The notes: a model not told the origin generated them from the letters alone. A DNA stretch of 36,367 bases from Alphaproteobacteria bacterium (GCA_017425725.1 JAFOXU010000018.1:1-36367); one strand, 5' to 3'; shown: positions 20,129-28,818, numbered from the stretch's first letter. Numbers and translations: made by a program.

Positions 20129-20515
20129 CTATGGCTTGAACACACGATTAAACGATGCTGGTGCATAAATAGACAAATGGCACCACGTTTTCGTGTATTC
20201 TGGTGATTCCATCCACAAACCGCATTCTACTAACTTGTTCGGATTTGCTTTTAACCATGCTTTCAATTTACCGTCTGCGTCTGCTATGTCCACTGCTGCA
20301 CCATACAAATGCGATGAACCCATTGCGGACGGATTTATACGCTTCTGGTCTGCCAGTGATCGCAGGCACGATGATGCATTGCGCGGTGGTGTAAAGCCCA
20401 ATTTGTTTAACTTATTGCAAAGATCTTTCAAATTACGCATTGTTACCGCATCAACTTCGCTTTCTTTCCATTTATGTTGACCGGCGTTTAATAATTCTTG
20501 AACCGTGAACTTCAC
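20129..20515 (-). CDS. Endolysin, peptidase M15 type
   Basis: 128 aa with a GTG start at 20515 (SD AAAGGGG 5 nt upstream). SSHLYGAAVDIAD gives the Zn ligands H69 and D76, and TWCHLSI gives H113; E103 or E106 is the likely catalytic acid. Compact single domain, as in L-alanyl-D-glutamate or D-Ala carboxypeptidase-like endolysins that cut the peptide stem. No signal peptide, so release through a holin is expected. A terminator at 20534-20558 separates it from the genes before it. An inverted repeat TAACAAAG/CTTTGTTA lies at 20054-20079 downstream. Confidence 0.88.
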   Translation of the reverse strand: MKFTVQELLNAGQHKWKESEVDAVTMRNLKDLCNKLNKLGFTPPRNASSCLRSLADQKRINPSAMGSSHLYGAAVDIADADGKLKAWLKANPNKLVECGLWMESPEYTKTWCHLSIYAPASFNRVFKP

Positions 20516-20533
20516 TTTAATCCCCTTTGGTTA

Positions 20534-20558
20534 TAAAAAAATACCGCCGTGGCGGTAT
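20534..20558 (-). terminator. Terminator/attenuator before the endolysin
   Basis: ATACCGCC (20541-20548), GT, GGCGGTAT (20551-20558) with a T-run on minus (A-run 20534-20541). Its stem nearly repeats the leader terminator at 8893-8917. Confidence 0.75.
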
Positions 20559-20578
20559 CTCTTCCTGATTTGTTATCT

Positions 20579-20761
20579 TTAATAACATTGTTCTTCTGCA
20601 TATTCTCTGGTTGCACCAGTTAACAGAATATTATCAATACAATTTTGTTCTACATGTGAATCAACAGCAGACATCCAGGCAATAAACGCAAACTCAGCAC
20701 CATAAGCCAACACAAACGGTGCAACTGCAAATAATAAAATCTTTCCGATCAATCTTTTCAT
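20579..20761 (-). CDS. Small membrane/exported protein, lysis region
   Basis: 60 aa. MKRLIGKILLFAVAPFVLAY is a signal-anchor or signal peptide; the rest (SHVEQNCIDNILL... EEQCY) is polar with two Cys that could form a disulfide in the periplasm. ATG overlaps the previous stop (ATGA). Candidate accessory lysis protein. Confidence 0.55.
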   Translation of the reverse strand: MKRLIGKILLFAVAPFVLAYGAEFAFIAWMSAVDSHVEQNCIDNILLTGATREYAEEQCY

Positions 20762-21267
20762 TTATTGAACCTTGGATCAAATGCACCTGCTGTCGTTCCT
20801 TCATATGGAAAAACTTGACTGACAGGCACACCTGGATTATTTAACGCCATTATAACTGCGTTTATATTGTTTTGCAAGTCCTTTTTGCTGTCTGCTGCTA
20901 TTTTCTTGTCACTCCATCCTTGAAAGTACTTTTTCTTGATTCTATCAAATCGTTCTTTTTCTTCGCCTAAACGTAAAGCATATTCGGCTGCTTCTGGGCC
21001 AAGTTGTGCAGCATTATACATACCACGGCTATGATAAAAATTATCTAATTTTGTGCCATCAAAGCCCTTTGCACCCAATGGTATATTTTCTCGGTTGTAC
21101 TGATTAACCGCGTCTGACACATAATTCATTGCAATATATTCATCGGCTAATCTTTTTATAACTTTGGCTTTATTTGCCATTTGTTTAAATACATTTGGTC
21201 TTTCTGTGTTTTCTCTGGCTCTGACTAATGCATCTGCCAGTTTTTGTGTTATTTCTTCGTTTTCCAT
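20758..21267 (-). CDS. Unknown late protein
   Basis: 169 aa, soluble, mostly helical and charged (KLADALVRARENTERPN; EEKERFDRIKKKYFQGW). No family recognised. SD AAGGTG. Within the lysis block but could be a virion-associated factor. Confidence 0.55.
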   Translation of the reverse strand: MENEEITQKLADALVRARENTERPNVFKQMANKAKVIKRLADEYIAMNYVSDAVNQYNRENIPLGAKGFDGTKLDNFYHSRGMYNAAQLGPEAAEYALRLGEEKERFDRIKKKYFQGWSDKKIAADSKKDLQNNINAVIMALNNPGVPVSQVFPYEGTTAGAFDPRFNK

Positions 21268-21268
21268 C

Positions 21269-21589
21269 TTAAAACACCTTTCTTCTGATTATGAAAAATA
21301 TTGCCAGGCAAAGCGCAACGAACAACCCGGCGGAAGACAAACGCCAATAATCCGTTTCCGCTTTGCATTTGGCAATTTCTACTGCGTGCGCTTGCTCTGC
21401 TGAAAGCAACCCTGCACGACAGGTTTTTAACGCTTCTTTTGCTTTGTTAATGTCTGGGTTCTTACCCAAATCAACCAATGCACAATCGACCAACTGTACA
21501 TGTTCGTCAACAATGTGACTGGTCGCTGTTTTGTGCATACACCCACTTAACAAAAACGTCAAAATTAACAAAACTGTAAAATGTTTCAT
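21269..21589 (-). CDS. Unimolecular spanin candidate (lipoprotein with C-terminal TM)
   Basis: 106 aa. Lipobox LLSG-C17 after a short signal peptide, so the mature N-terminus would sit in the outer membrane. A C-terminal TM helix (about 86-101, GLFVALCLAIFFII) with RRKVF on the cytoplasmic side. This two-membrane topology is that of T1 gp11-type u-spanins, which disrupt the outer membrane at the end of lysis. Ectodomain is about 65 aa and contains several Cys. SD AAAGGA. Position near the endolysin fits. Confidence 0.65.
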   Translation of the reverse strand: MKHFTVLLILTFLLSGCMHKTATSHIVDEHVQLVDCALVDLGKNPDINKAKEALKTCRAGLLSAEQAHAVEIAKCKAETDYWRLSSAGLFVALCLAIFFIIRRKVF

Positions 21590-21608
21590 ACTGTCTTCCT
21601 TTGGTTTT

Positions 21609-22505
21609 TTATCTTGTTCTTTGATTTAATGTTGCCGTCTGTGCTTTTCCTATAACCATTTGTGGTATCGTAGTTATCTTAATATCTGGTATTATCTGGT
21701 AACCTTTATCTTTTGTTGCAATACAGCGCAAATTTACTTCACCAAATCCCGACATTGCTGTATGGTTGTAAAATCTTTCTGCAAAGTTCGCATTGTAATC
21801 GATTGTGCGTCCTTTCTGATAAGATGGTGTTTCAATACACTGACGGTTTTTAAGCACAACATCACCATTTTTGTCTATATGCATAACTGGTGCAGAATAA
21901 TCAACCAATGCGTTGTGTTTATGGCCCAGCCATAACAAATCTGCATTGATACCCTTTGCCAATGCACCAAAATCTAACATGCCCTTGGTTGCTGGTGCAG
22001 AACCACCACATCCATGGTGTGCATAAATATCATAATGTGTTTCGCGTCTATTTGATGGTTCTTTGAATGTAAAACGCAAGAAATTCGCATAGTTCCCATA
22101 CAATATTTTATGTTCTTGGCCCATATTCAACATCGTGGTTATCATTTCCAACACGTCCAGGCCGTTGTATTTCATAATGCTTTCTTCGTGGTTACCACGA
22201 CCAATAAACAAGATGTTCTTCTGGTATGGCTTCAAAAACTCAAATGCTTCGTTTAACTTAACGTTTAACTGGTTATCAGTATTGGTAATATGATGGGCAG
22301 TTGCTCGCTTTCTGTCGCCAAGTATAATCATATCAAAAAAATCGCCATTGATTAAAATATACCGCCCATCTTTCAAACAGAAATCAAGATGTTTTTTAAG
22401 CGTTTCGCGATCACAATCCGGGCTATCAAAATGTACATCGCTGAATAATGCTAACTTTATTATTTTACCTGTTTTTGCTGTCGTGATCCAACTAAACGCT
22501 TTCAT
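21609..22505 (-). CDS. Calcineurin-like metallophosphoesterase
   Basis: 298 aa from MKAFSW at 22505 with SD GGAGG; an upstream ATG lacks one. Complete metal-site motifs: FSDVHFD (D23, H25), INGDFFD (G54-D55), RGNHEE (G104-E107), YAHHG (H163-H164), LGHKH (G194-H197). Enzymes of this fold include phosphodiesterases, DNA nucleases of the Mre11/SbcD type and protein phosphatases; nothing here chooses among them. Unusual in a lysis region. Confidence 0.85.
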   Translation of the reverse strand: MKAFSWITTAKTGKIIKLALFSDVHFDSPDCDRETLKKHLDFCLKDGRYILINGDFFDMIILGDRKRATAHHITNTDNQLNVKLNEAFEFLKPYQKNILFIGRGNHEESIMKYNGLDVLEMITTMLNMGQEHKILYGNYANFLRFTFKEPSNRRETHYDIYAHHGCGGSAPATKGMLDFGALAKGINADLLWLGHKHNALVDYSAPVMHIDKNGDVVLKNRQCIETPSYQKGRTIDYNANFAERFYNHTAMSGFGEVNLRCIATKDKGYQIIPDIKITTIPQMVIGKAQTATLNQRTR

Positions 22506-22528
22506 ATTATTTATCCTCCATATTTTGA

Positions 22529-22870
22529 TTATCTTGCTTTTGTGCAACTATTTTGCATAATGCACCATGTACATGGGTTCATCTTGTACGATTCCCAGTT
22601 TTCAAGTGTTTTTCTGCAAAATTCTCTATCCGCGACTCTTATGTCATACCATTGGATTGCATATGACACGCGGTCAAACTTTCTCTCTTCCCATTGGCAC
22701 GGCTTTAAATTGCTTTTGATCTCGTTAATAACCTTGTGTGCCGGAAATATGTTTTGTATTGTTGTGTGAAAATGTGGTGGTATTTTGCTTTGTGGAAAAT
22801 AATGTTCTCTGCTAAATCTGCCCTTTGGTATTGGTAATCCTGATAAAAAACAAATATGTTCCTGCTTCAT
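22529..22870 (-). CDS. HNH-like nuclease
   Basis: 113 aa from MKQEHICF at 22870, with SD GGGGGAA. EHYFPQSK (HNH His), NIFPAHKVINEIKSN and the Cys pairs (CFLSG; CTWCIMQNSC) suggest a zinc-supported HNH domain. Could be a homing-type endonuclease inserted in the lysis block or a packaging-associated HNH. Not certain, as the canonical third motif His is not obvious. Confidence 0.55.
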   Translation of the reverse strand: MKQEHICFLSGLPIPKGRFSREHYFPQSKIPPHFHTTIQNIFPAHKVINEIKSNLKPCQWEERKFDRVSYAIQWYDIRVADREFCRKTLENWESYKMNPCTWCIMQNSCTKAR

Positions 22871-22871
22871 G

Positions 22872-23132
22872 TTATTCCCCCAATTTTGCACCGTATTCTT
22901 TGTCGCCCAATTTAACGGACACTTTCTTGTTTTCGCGCCATACTTCGAATGCCCAAAGTGTTACCCCGGTTATGCATCCGCAACACCCGACAATCGCTGC
23001 TGGCCATGTATGTATGTCGCCAACCCCCATATACAAACGCCATACCAGGTTCACGATGATTGATAAAAATCCAACCACGCGTGCATATGAATATTCGTTA
23101 TTTGCGTCTTTTAACCACACGATGTTTGCCAT
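22872..23132 (-). CDS. Holin-like protein, two TM segments
   Basis: 86 aa; two hydrophobic helices (residues 19-38 FLSIIVNLVWRLYMGV and 43-65 WPAAIVGCCGCITGVTLWAF) joined by a short turn, and a charged C-terminus. The class II holin topology fits, with the endolysin downstream. Starts 35 bp inside the previous membrane gene. Confidence 0.65.
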   Translation of the reverse strand: MANIVWLKDANNEYSYARVVGFLSIIVNLVWRLYMGVGDIHTWPAAIVGCCGCITGVTLWAFEVWRENKKVSVKLGDKEYGAKLGE

Positions 23133-23388
23133 GTTTTTTGTCCTTTTCTTCTTGCCATTTACTTACGCGTTCACAGATATATGAATTACCACCGCGTTTA
23201 CGGTATTCGTCATATAAACTCATGATTGTTTGATCATCATCAGGGTTTGATTGAATGTTCTGCATAATTTCTACACGGCGCAGACGCATGTGCATGCCAT
23301 CCCTGTGTTCTTTGATAATCTGTAAAATAAATAAAACTGTTGGCGCGACAACTGATGATATAAGCGCAACACTTACTGAATCTGACAT
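23098..23388 (-). CDS. Single-TM lysis protein (holin/antiholin-type)
   Basis: 96 aa. N-terminal TM (SVALISSVVAPTVLFILQII), then a basic region, NIQSNPDDDQTIMSLYDEY and RGGNSYICERVSKW, as in a common phage family of small N-terminally anchored holin-like proteins. Strong SD TTAGGAGG. Overlaps the two-TM gene by 35 bp, a holin/antiholin-like pairing. Confidence 0.6.
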   Translation of the reverse strand: MSDSVSVALISSVVAPTVLFILQIIKEHRDGMHMRLRRVEIMQNIQSNPDDDQTIMSLYDEYRKRGGNSYICERVSKWQEEKDKKHGKHRVVKRRK

Positions 23389-23404
23389 TTGTTCCTCCTA
23401 ATTA

Positions 23405-23431
23405 AAAACCGGCCTTATAAAGACCGGTTTT
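23405..23431. terminator. Bidirectional terminator before the lysis block
   Basis: AAAACCGG (23405-23412) and CCGGTTTT (23424-23431) with an 11-nt loop that can pair further. T-rich on both strands. Confidence 0.7.
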
Positions 23432-23440
23432 CCTGACGGC

Positions 23441-23479
23441 TTATTTTTTACCGCCTTTCTTTTTTCCACCGCATGGCAT
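23441..23479 (-). CDS. Nested 12-aa basic peptide
   Basis: MPCGGKKKGGKK in frame with the larger gene, preceded by an ideal AAAGGAGG-CCAAA-ATG. The SD is better than most in the genome, so internal initiation is plausible; the Lys/Gly-rich peptide may be a virion DNA-condensing or entry peptide. Confidence 0.4.
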   Translation of the reverse strand: MPCGGKKKGGKK

Positions 23480-23641
23480 TTTGGCCTCCTTTTTTAGCAG
23501 TTTGTTAAGTGTTCGAAAAATTATGTTTTCCTTGAACGTGTTTCGTTCTTCAAATTCAGCACGTTTGCCGATATTAAAGTTCGATATTGGGCGGATATAG
23601 CCCATCGAGCGACTAAAAGTTTCACATTTTTGTCTTGGCAT
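23441..23641 (-). CDS. Small protein resembling the anaerobic RNR C-terminal region
   Basis: 66 aa. CETFSRSMGYIRPISNFNIG, then KRAEFEERNTF, resembles the end of anaerobic NrdD (FSRVTGYYRPVxxWNxGKxxEFxxRxxY), but only one Cys of the usual CPxCG zinc motif is left. Short free-standing copies of this segment are found in phages; function unknown. The last 12 residues form a separate candidate gene (see 23441-23479). Confidence 0.6.
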   Translation of the reverse strand: MPRQKCETFSRSMGYIRPISNFNIGKRAEFEERNTFKENIIFRTLNKLLKKEAKMPCGGKKKGGKK

Positions 23642-23651
23642 ATTATTCTCC

Positions 23652-24002
23652 TTAGTCTGTTATTGGGTCGGTTGGATAAGGATAGCGTTCCTTAATTTCT
23701 TCAACCTTTGCATCACGTTCGGCAATTAACTCCGCAATTTCTGCGGTAATTTCTTCCGTTTGTTCCGCATCACGCAGACGGCTGATATGCGAAGTGATTG
23801 GGTCAACTTCCGCCTGATAAGCCCTTGCACGTGCTTCTTTCTGCTCTTCCTTTGTTGGTGCTGGTACAGGTGGCACTTCTTTGATTTCGTATCTGCGTTC
23901 ACCAATTACATCAATAAATGCGTTATTAGCATTACACCAAATTGCTGCTGCTGGCGGATATAGACCTTCAAAGATTTGACCGATGTAAAATTCTTCTTTC
24001 AT
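23652..24002 (-). CDS. Tail-fibre-associated/assembly-like protein
   Basis: 116 aa. A folded N-terminal part (QIFEGLYPPAAAIWCNANNAF) and a charged coiled-coil C-terminal part (RLRDAEQTEEITAEIAELI). Its build (small domain, Pro-rich linker, charged helix) and place right after the fibre gene are like tail fibre assembly chaperones, as is the protein at 34032. SD AAAGGA. Confidence 0.5.
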   Translation of the reverse strand: MKEEFYIGQIFEGLYPPAAAIWCNANNAFIDVIGERRYEIKEVPPVPAPTKEEQKEARARAYQAEVDPITSHISRLRDAEQTEEITAEIAELIAERDAKVEEIKERYPYPTDPITD

Positions 24003-24032
24003 AATTTTTCCTTTTTGTTAATTGTTAGTTTT

Positions 24033-25109
24033 TTATGCTGCTATACCTTTAACTTCCCACCAAACATCCATATTCGCACTCGCTGAATTAAATTGCCCTA
24101 ACCGAACTTGTGTTGTTGTTCCTGCATTGGCACTAACAGTGCTATTTGCACCAAAAGTTCCAGAAGAATTAACTTGGTTGCTTCCTGCTTGCGCAATATA
24201 ATCAGTATTTGCCATAACTACTGGTAAAGTTATAAGACCCTTAGAATTATGTGCTATTTGTATTTTCTTCTGTCCTTGCTCGACCCAGCCATCACTATAT
24301 TTTCTGTACCACGTATAGTTATTTCCAGCAGTTGGGTCTTGTTTTTCGACAATATGTGCAAATGTAGCATTACTTCCGTCCAAATCAACCTTGTTGTTAA
24401 ACAAACTTGCATTCAACCCAGCGGTGTTTTCCAGTGCTGTCTGTGTAAAGTTGCCTACGTAGAAATACAGATACTGTTCTGTGGCACGCTGTTGAACTGG
24501 TGCGTCGTCTTGATATGCCGAAGACTGTAACGAAGCGTTTAATTTACTTGGCCCTGTACCAACCCAGCTTCCACCACCGAGTCCAGCACTATTTGATACT
24601 GTTCTTTGTATTGCCCCTTCTGTATATATTTTTTGTGAATCATTTAACCAAGAAAAAATAGACGCATTTCCACTCGTAATATTCGGCAAACTTTCTGGCA
24701 CGTACTTCCCAACACTATCTCTTAAACCAACAAATCCATACTTTGTTCTTGGTAACTTAAAGCGTTGATTCACTGTGTCAATGATGTAATACCACGCCAT
24801 ACCTGTCGCGTTGTATATACTTACAACATTGCTTTCTTGTGAATCTGGGCAAATCTTGTGTCCATCGTCTGCAAGATAAAACTGCACTGTAATACCAGAT
24901 ATTGTTTCACTCGATAAACTCTTTCCGCTGATGTCGGATTCCAAGTGGTCGTATGCTGCTTCATACACGCCACCGTCTTGCCAAGAAAACGTATCGGCAC
25001 GAAGCCAAGATACATCATTAAGCAAGTGGTCAGCCCACTTATGGTCGAACAAATCAGGATGATAATTTATATGTCCTGCAATTACTTTATTCCCTTGTCT
25101 TATACTCAT
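24033..25109 (-). CDS. Tail fibre / collar-domain receptor-binding protein
   Basis: 358 aa. FKLPRTKYGFVGLRD around 116-130 is a tail-collar-like motif. NNKVDLDGSNATF and a C-terminal beta domain: NNYTWYRKYSDGWVEQG then ...VWWEVKGIAA. This last domain (about 95 aa) is shared with the preceding large fibre and probably binds the receptor or forms a trimeric tip. SD AAGGGAG. Confidence 0.75.
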   Translation of the reverse strand: MSIRQGNKVIAGHINYHPDLFDHKWADHLLNDVSWLRADTFSWQDGGVYEAAYDHLESDISGKSLSSETISGITVQFYLADDGHKICPDSQESNVVSIYNATGMAWYYIIDTVNQRFKLPRTKYGFVGLRDSVGKYVPESLPNITSGNASIFSWLNDSQKIYTEGAIQRTVSNSAGLGGGSWVGTGPSKLNASLQSSAYQDDAPVQQRATEQYLYFYVGNFTQTALENTAGLNASLFNNKVDLDGSNATFAHIVEKQDPTAGNNYTWYRKYSDGWVEQGQKKIQIAHNSKGLITLPVVMANTDYIAQAGSNQVNSSGTFGANSTVSANAGTTTQVRLGQFNSASANMDVWWEVKGIAA

Positions 25110-25120
25110 AATTTACTCCC

Positions 25121-27934
25121 TTATGCCGCCATACCTTTAACTTCCCAAACAGATGTTAATGCGTATAAATTGTTTGCACCATAACCTGTCACGTACGTTG
25201 TTCCTGTTGTTGTGCGTGTTCCGAATTTTATCCAATTCACATTTTGGTCTGTATTTCCATATACATGTCCATTTATATAATATTTAGAATTGGCCATTGT
25301 GACAGGAAAGTTTATTGCAGCACTAGACGATGACCCAGAAACCTTTCCGCCTTGTTCAATCCAACCGTCTGCGTACTTGCGATACCAAGTATAGTTGTTA
25401 GCGCTTGTCGGTTCTTGAAATTCTATTACTTGATGTCCTTTCTGCACAAACAGGTTGTTGCACTGGCTTTGTGTATATGCCTGATATGCCGTGGCTTCTT
25501 GGTCGTCTGTGATATAGCACACCCAATCAGGATGGTTTGTCGCTACATCTTGAGTTGTGTATTCTGCCAATGTGCCAACCCAATCATAAACAGGGTTTGT
25601 TGCACCAATAGCAGTATTTGCATTTATAGTTGCAACTGCTTGAAGTTGGTTGCTTCCATTTTTTGTAATAGTGCTGTTATCAATATCAACCGAACCACCA
25701 CCACCTGCATCCAAAGCAATCGTATCGCCACTGGCTTGGTTCAATGTGAACGAACCCTTGGTTACGCCACCTTGTGTGATAGTAATTGTAGGGTTATTTA
25801 CAGTTGGTATTGTTGGTGTTCCGCTCAAATCAGAATATGCGCCAGTAGAAGCAACCGTTGCCAGAGAGCAGGCTGTGGCCGTTCCGTCTGATGCAACATA
25901 TATAGGCTGTGTTGAAGAACCAACCGCTGTGGATGGTGTATGCTTTACAGCATTATTATTAAAGAAATCTCTACGAACCGCACAACTTGCGTGTGAAGAA
26001 GTTGCTGGAATAAGTAATAATTTAGAAGTTCCATTAGCAATCATTAAAAGGTTATTCTGCGGTGCGGTGGGGTCGCTTCCTGCACCAGCTAAAAACCCTG
26101 TCCAGCCATCGCTCGTTTGTATTGCTGAAAACTTTGCAATATTAACGTCGCTATCGTCTGTAAATTCTATTGAATTAAAATGATTTGATGAAGGATTTGT
26201 TCCTTTGTGTAAATTATCGCCTTTTAAGGTTAAAGCTGTTAAACTTGCACTAACAGAATCTGTGTTTTCAAATGTCTTTGCACCAGTAATAGTTTCTGTG
26301 CCTGTTTTATGAACTACATCAGTATTGTTTGCAGGTGTATAACCAAGTGCTGTTGTCACATCGCCCGAAGTAATTCCTGTGATATATCCTGCACCATTAG
26401 TTAAGTCGTTTGTGTCTGTTGGCACGCTTATATTTGCCGTCACAGCCGAACTAGCATTCGCAGTAAATGTTGCTACGTTTGTGCCATTCTTTTGTATTGT
26501 TAAAGTAGCGTCATTGACCGTTGGTATTGTTGGTTTGTTAAACAAATCGTCATAATCGCCTGTGGTGGCTACCGTGGCTAAATCGCCCGGTTGAACTGCT
26601 GTATCTGCTAATGCACCTTGTGCTGATGTTGCATAGGATGTGCTTGCTGTGTATGCTGCACTACCTAAACCATAAACAGCCACGTCTGCACTTGTTCCAT
26701 TTGTATTTACAGATATTGTTCCGTTTGTTGAACCTGTGGAAACACTACGAACACCACTATTTGTGAAATTTGTTCCGGTTAGTGTTATACCATCGCTACC
26801 AGTATATGTTGTATCTGTTGCAGATATAGTTGTTCCACTGATTGTGATATTGCTACCTGCTGTCAATGCGTCTTGCTTAGCGTTCCATGTTGTAATATCG
26901 CTTGATGTTACAAACTTATTTGTGCTTGTGCTATCGTCAACCAAATCAGCATCCAACATGTTGTTTACTGTGATTTCTGTTTGTAAACCAGACACCAAAT
27001 CAGCAACACTGAAACGAATTGTTGAACCGTCTTGCAATGTTAATACAACTTCTTTGGTTGCGCTATCGTATGATCCGCTTACAACAACAGATTCTAATGG
27101 CAAATCAATCGTTTGTGCTGTGCCGATATTATTACCATCCTGATCTTTTAATTGCAATGTCACAACGTATGTTGAACTGTTAATTGTCATTGAAACATTG
27201 GCTGTATATTTTGTTGAATCGGGCAATGCATTAACATCTGCCGCTGTTGTTGGAACAGTAATGTTTATCGTCTTATTGCTTGTTGCATTTGCTGTAAAAC
27301 TATCAACCGTTGTGCCATTTTTCTGAATTGTTAGTGTTGCATCTCCGATTGTTGGTTTGTTAATTAAATCTGTGTAAGATCCAGATGTTGCAACTGTCGC
27401 TAAATCTGCTATGTTTGCTTTAAGATCCAACGCACTCTGTGTTGCTGTGCTGATTGGCTTATCTAAATCACTTGTGTTATCTACATTACCTAAACCAACC
27501 TGTGTTTTTGTCACTTGGTGCGGATTGTTTGTATCGGCAATATGATTATCCATTGTGCCTTTATTATCTGTAATCTGGTCTTGCAAACCATCGTCAGCAT
27601 CGGCACGTAATTGTGCTTCGGCATCAACTGCATCTGTTATGTATTGTGTTAAATCTGTTTGGTCTGTTATATCGCCGACAATGTCACCCCAATGTGCGAT
27701 CACGTCACTTACATACGGCAAATCGTTCCAGTATGTAACACCGTCACCGGCTTTAACACGGTGTGTATCTGCTTCTATACCAAATTCCCCACGTTGCAAT
27801 AATGGGTTTTTGTCTGCCCATACTGCTGCATCAAAAAATGGGTTTCTTAATCTGCGATAACGTCTGCTTGGGCCTTGTACAGAACCAAAGCGTGTCATCG
27901 GCTTTTCTTCATAACTATTATGCTTTTGTGCCAT
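25121..27934 (-). CDS. Large tail fibre protein
   Basis: 937 aa from MAQKHNSYEE at 27934; the frame can begin at a GTG at 27946 but the ATG is just past the preceding stop. N-terminal virion-attachment region (RRLRNPFFDAAVW, LQRGEFGIEADTHRVKAGDG), a collagen-like/tail-fibre shaft with repeated units (ATVATSGSYTDLINKPTI and DATLTIQKNGTTVDSFTANA, three and two or more times), then the same C-terminal domain as the 358-aa fibre (NNYTWYRKYADGWIEQG ... VWEVKGMAA). Confidence 0.88.
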   Translation of the reverse strand: MAQKHNSYEEKPMTRFGSVQGPSRRYRRLRNPFFDAAVWADKNPLLQRGEFGIEADTHRVKAGDGVTYWNDLPYVSDVIAHWGDIVGDITDQTDLTQYITDAVDAEAQLRADADDGLQDQITDNKGTMDNHIADTNNPHQVTKTQVGLGNVDNTSDLDKPISTATQSALDLKANIADLATVATSGSYTDLINKPTIGDATLTIQKNGTTVDSFTANATSNKTINITVPTTAADVNALPDSTKYTANVSMTINSSTYVVTLQLKDQDGNNIGTAQTIDLPLESVVVSGSYDSATKEVVLTLQDGSTIRFSVADLVSGLQTEITVNNMLDADLVDDSTSTNKFVTSSDITTWNAKQDALTAGSNITISGTTISATDTTYTGSDGITLTGTNFTNSGVRSVSTGSTNGTISVNTNGTSADVAVYGLGSAAYTASTSYATSAQGALADTAVQPGDLATVATTGDYDDLFNKPTIPTVNDATLTIQKNGTNVATFTANASSAVTANISVPTDTNDLTNGAGYITGITSGDVTTALGYTPANNTDVVHKTGTETITGAKTFENTDSVSASLTALTLKGDNLHKGTNPSSNHFNSIEFTDDSDVNIAKFSAIQTSDGWTGFLAGAGSDPTAPQNNLLMIANGTSKLLLIPATSSHASCAVRRDFFNNNAVKHTPSTAVGSSTQPIYVASDGTATACSLATVASTGAYSDLSGTPTIPTVNNPTITITQGGVTKGSFTLNQASGDTIALDAGGGGSVDIDNSTITKNGSNQLQAVATINANTAIGATNPVYDWVGTLAEYTTQDVATNHPDWVCYITDDQEATAYQAYTQSQCNNLFVQKGHQVIEFQEPTSANNYTWYRKYADGWIEQGGKVSGSSSSAAINFPVTMANSKYYINGHVYGNTDQNVNWIKFGTRTTTGTTYVTGYGANNLYALTSVWEVKGMAA

Positions 27935-27935
27935 T

Positions 27936-28490
27936 TTACAACTCACTGTTTATCCATGCGTCAATATCGTCATCGTCAACGTCAATATCAACGGGTTCCG
28001 TTTCTTCATCTGGTTCGTACCTCTGTGCATGTTCAATTTCTTGCCAACACATCTCGGCTAATATTCCCCAGTACTTATGCTCTATGTCTTTTTGGTGTTT
28101 GTTTTTAAAATTCTGTAAAACTTGCCTGATCACACTATCTATGTACGGCAAATCTAAATATCCCTTTAATTCCCACAGGGTGCGCATTAACGATAATCGC
28201 AATACCACAACCATATCTTGCATATCGGACTGGCTGTGTTGCTCTCTGTATGCTTTTTTACGCAAATAACGTGCCAATATCTCGTCTAAAACGTCATTTT
28301 GCACTTTGTCTGCGTTTGTGTCGTTAAAATGTAGTAGCGATAATTGTAGCGATATAACGATATCGCTAATTGGTCGCAACTGTTCTTCGCCTTTGCGCCA
28401 GAAACGAAAAACACGCCGTAAATTACTGTCAGGCGTGTCTTTGTGAACCGCTATATCGTCCACATCCTGCGTTTTTATAATGAAAGTCAT
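27936..28490 (-). CDS. Unknown late protein, acidic tail
   Basis: 184 aa. Helical (LRRVFRFWRKGEEQLRPISD; YLRKKAYREQHSQSDM) with a C-terminus of nearly only Asp/Glu (EPVDIDVDDDDIDAWI). A ring or internal virion protein is plausible from its position between ejection-type genes and the fibre. Overlaps the next gene by 4 bp. Confidence 0.6.
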   Translation of the reverse strand: MTFIIKTQDVDDIAVHKDTPDSNLRRVFRFWRKGEEQLRPISDIVISLQLSLLHFNDTNADKVQNDVLDEILARYLRKKAYREQHSQSDMQDMVVVLRLSLMRTLWELKGYLDLPYIDSVIRQVLQNFKNKHQKDIEHKYWGILAEMCWQEIEHAQRYEPDEETEPVDIDVDDDDIDAWINSEL

Positions 28491-28795
28491 TTTTTACGCT
28501 TTGTTTCTTTTTTAATTGCCTTGTCTATGTGTTCTTGAACCACTGCTGGCTCAACTTTTTCTTTGATTTCCACATCATATGCACCGCTGTCTGCTTCTAA
28601 TCCGTACGGCTTTATTTTGCCATCTGCACGTGATTCCTGTGCGTCCTTGGTGTCGATACTGTCCACGACTTTAACCTTGGCCTGTATCTTGATGTGTCCA
28701 TCTTCGGCATATTCGCGTTTTTGTTCTTCTTCTATGCTCATGGCAACCGGCTTGACAGGCACGTCATAAACCTGCGTTTTTAATTTAACTTCCAT
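28487..28795 (-). CDS. Unknown late protein
   Basis: 102 aa, charged; beta-rich middle (HIKIQAKVKVVDSIDT) and basic end (KKETKRKK). SD AAAGGAAG. No family recognised. Confidence 0.55.
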   Translation of the reverse strand: MEVKLKTQVYDVPVKPVAMSIEEEQKREYAEDGHIKIQAKVKVVDSIDTKDAQESRADGKIKPYGLEADSGAYDVEIKEKVEPAVVQEHIDKAIKKETKRKK

Positions 28796-28818
28796 CGTTG
28801 TCTTCCTTTGGGTTAGTT

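Noticed and set aside
25700..27500. CRISPR-like or tandem DNA repeats in the fibre gene
   Set aside because: The repeats are protein-level shaft motifs of unequal spacing with diverged DNA, and no spacer pattern is seen.
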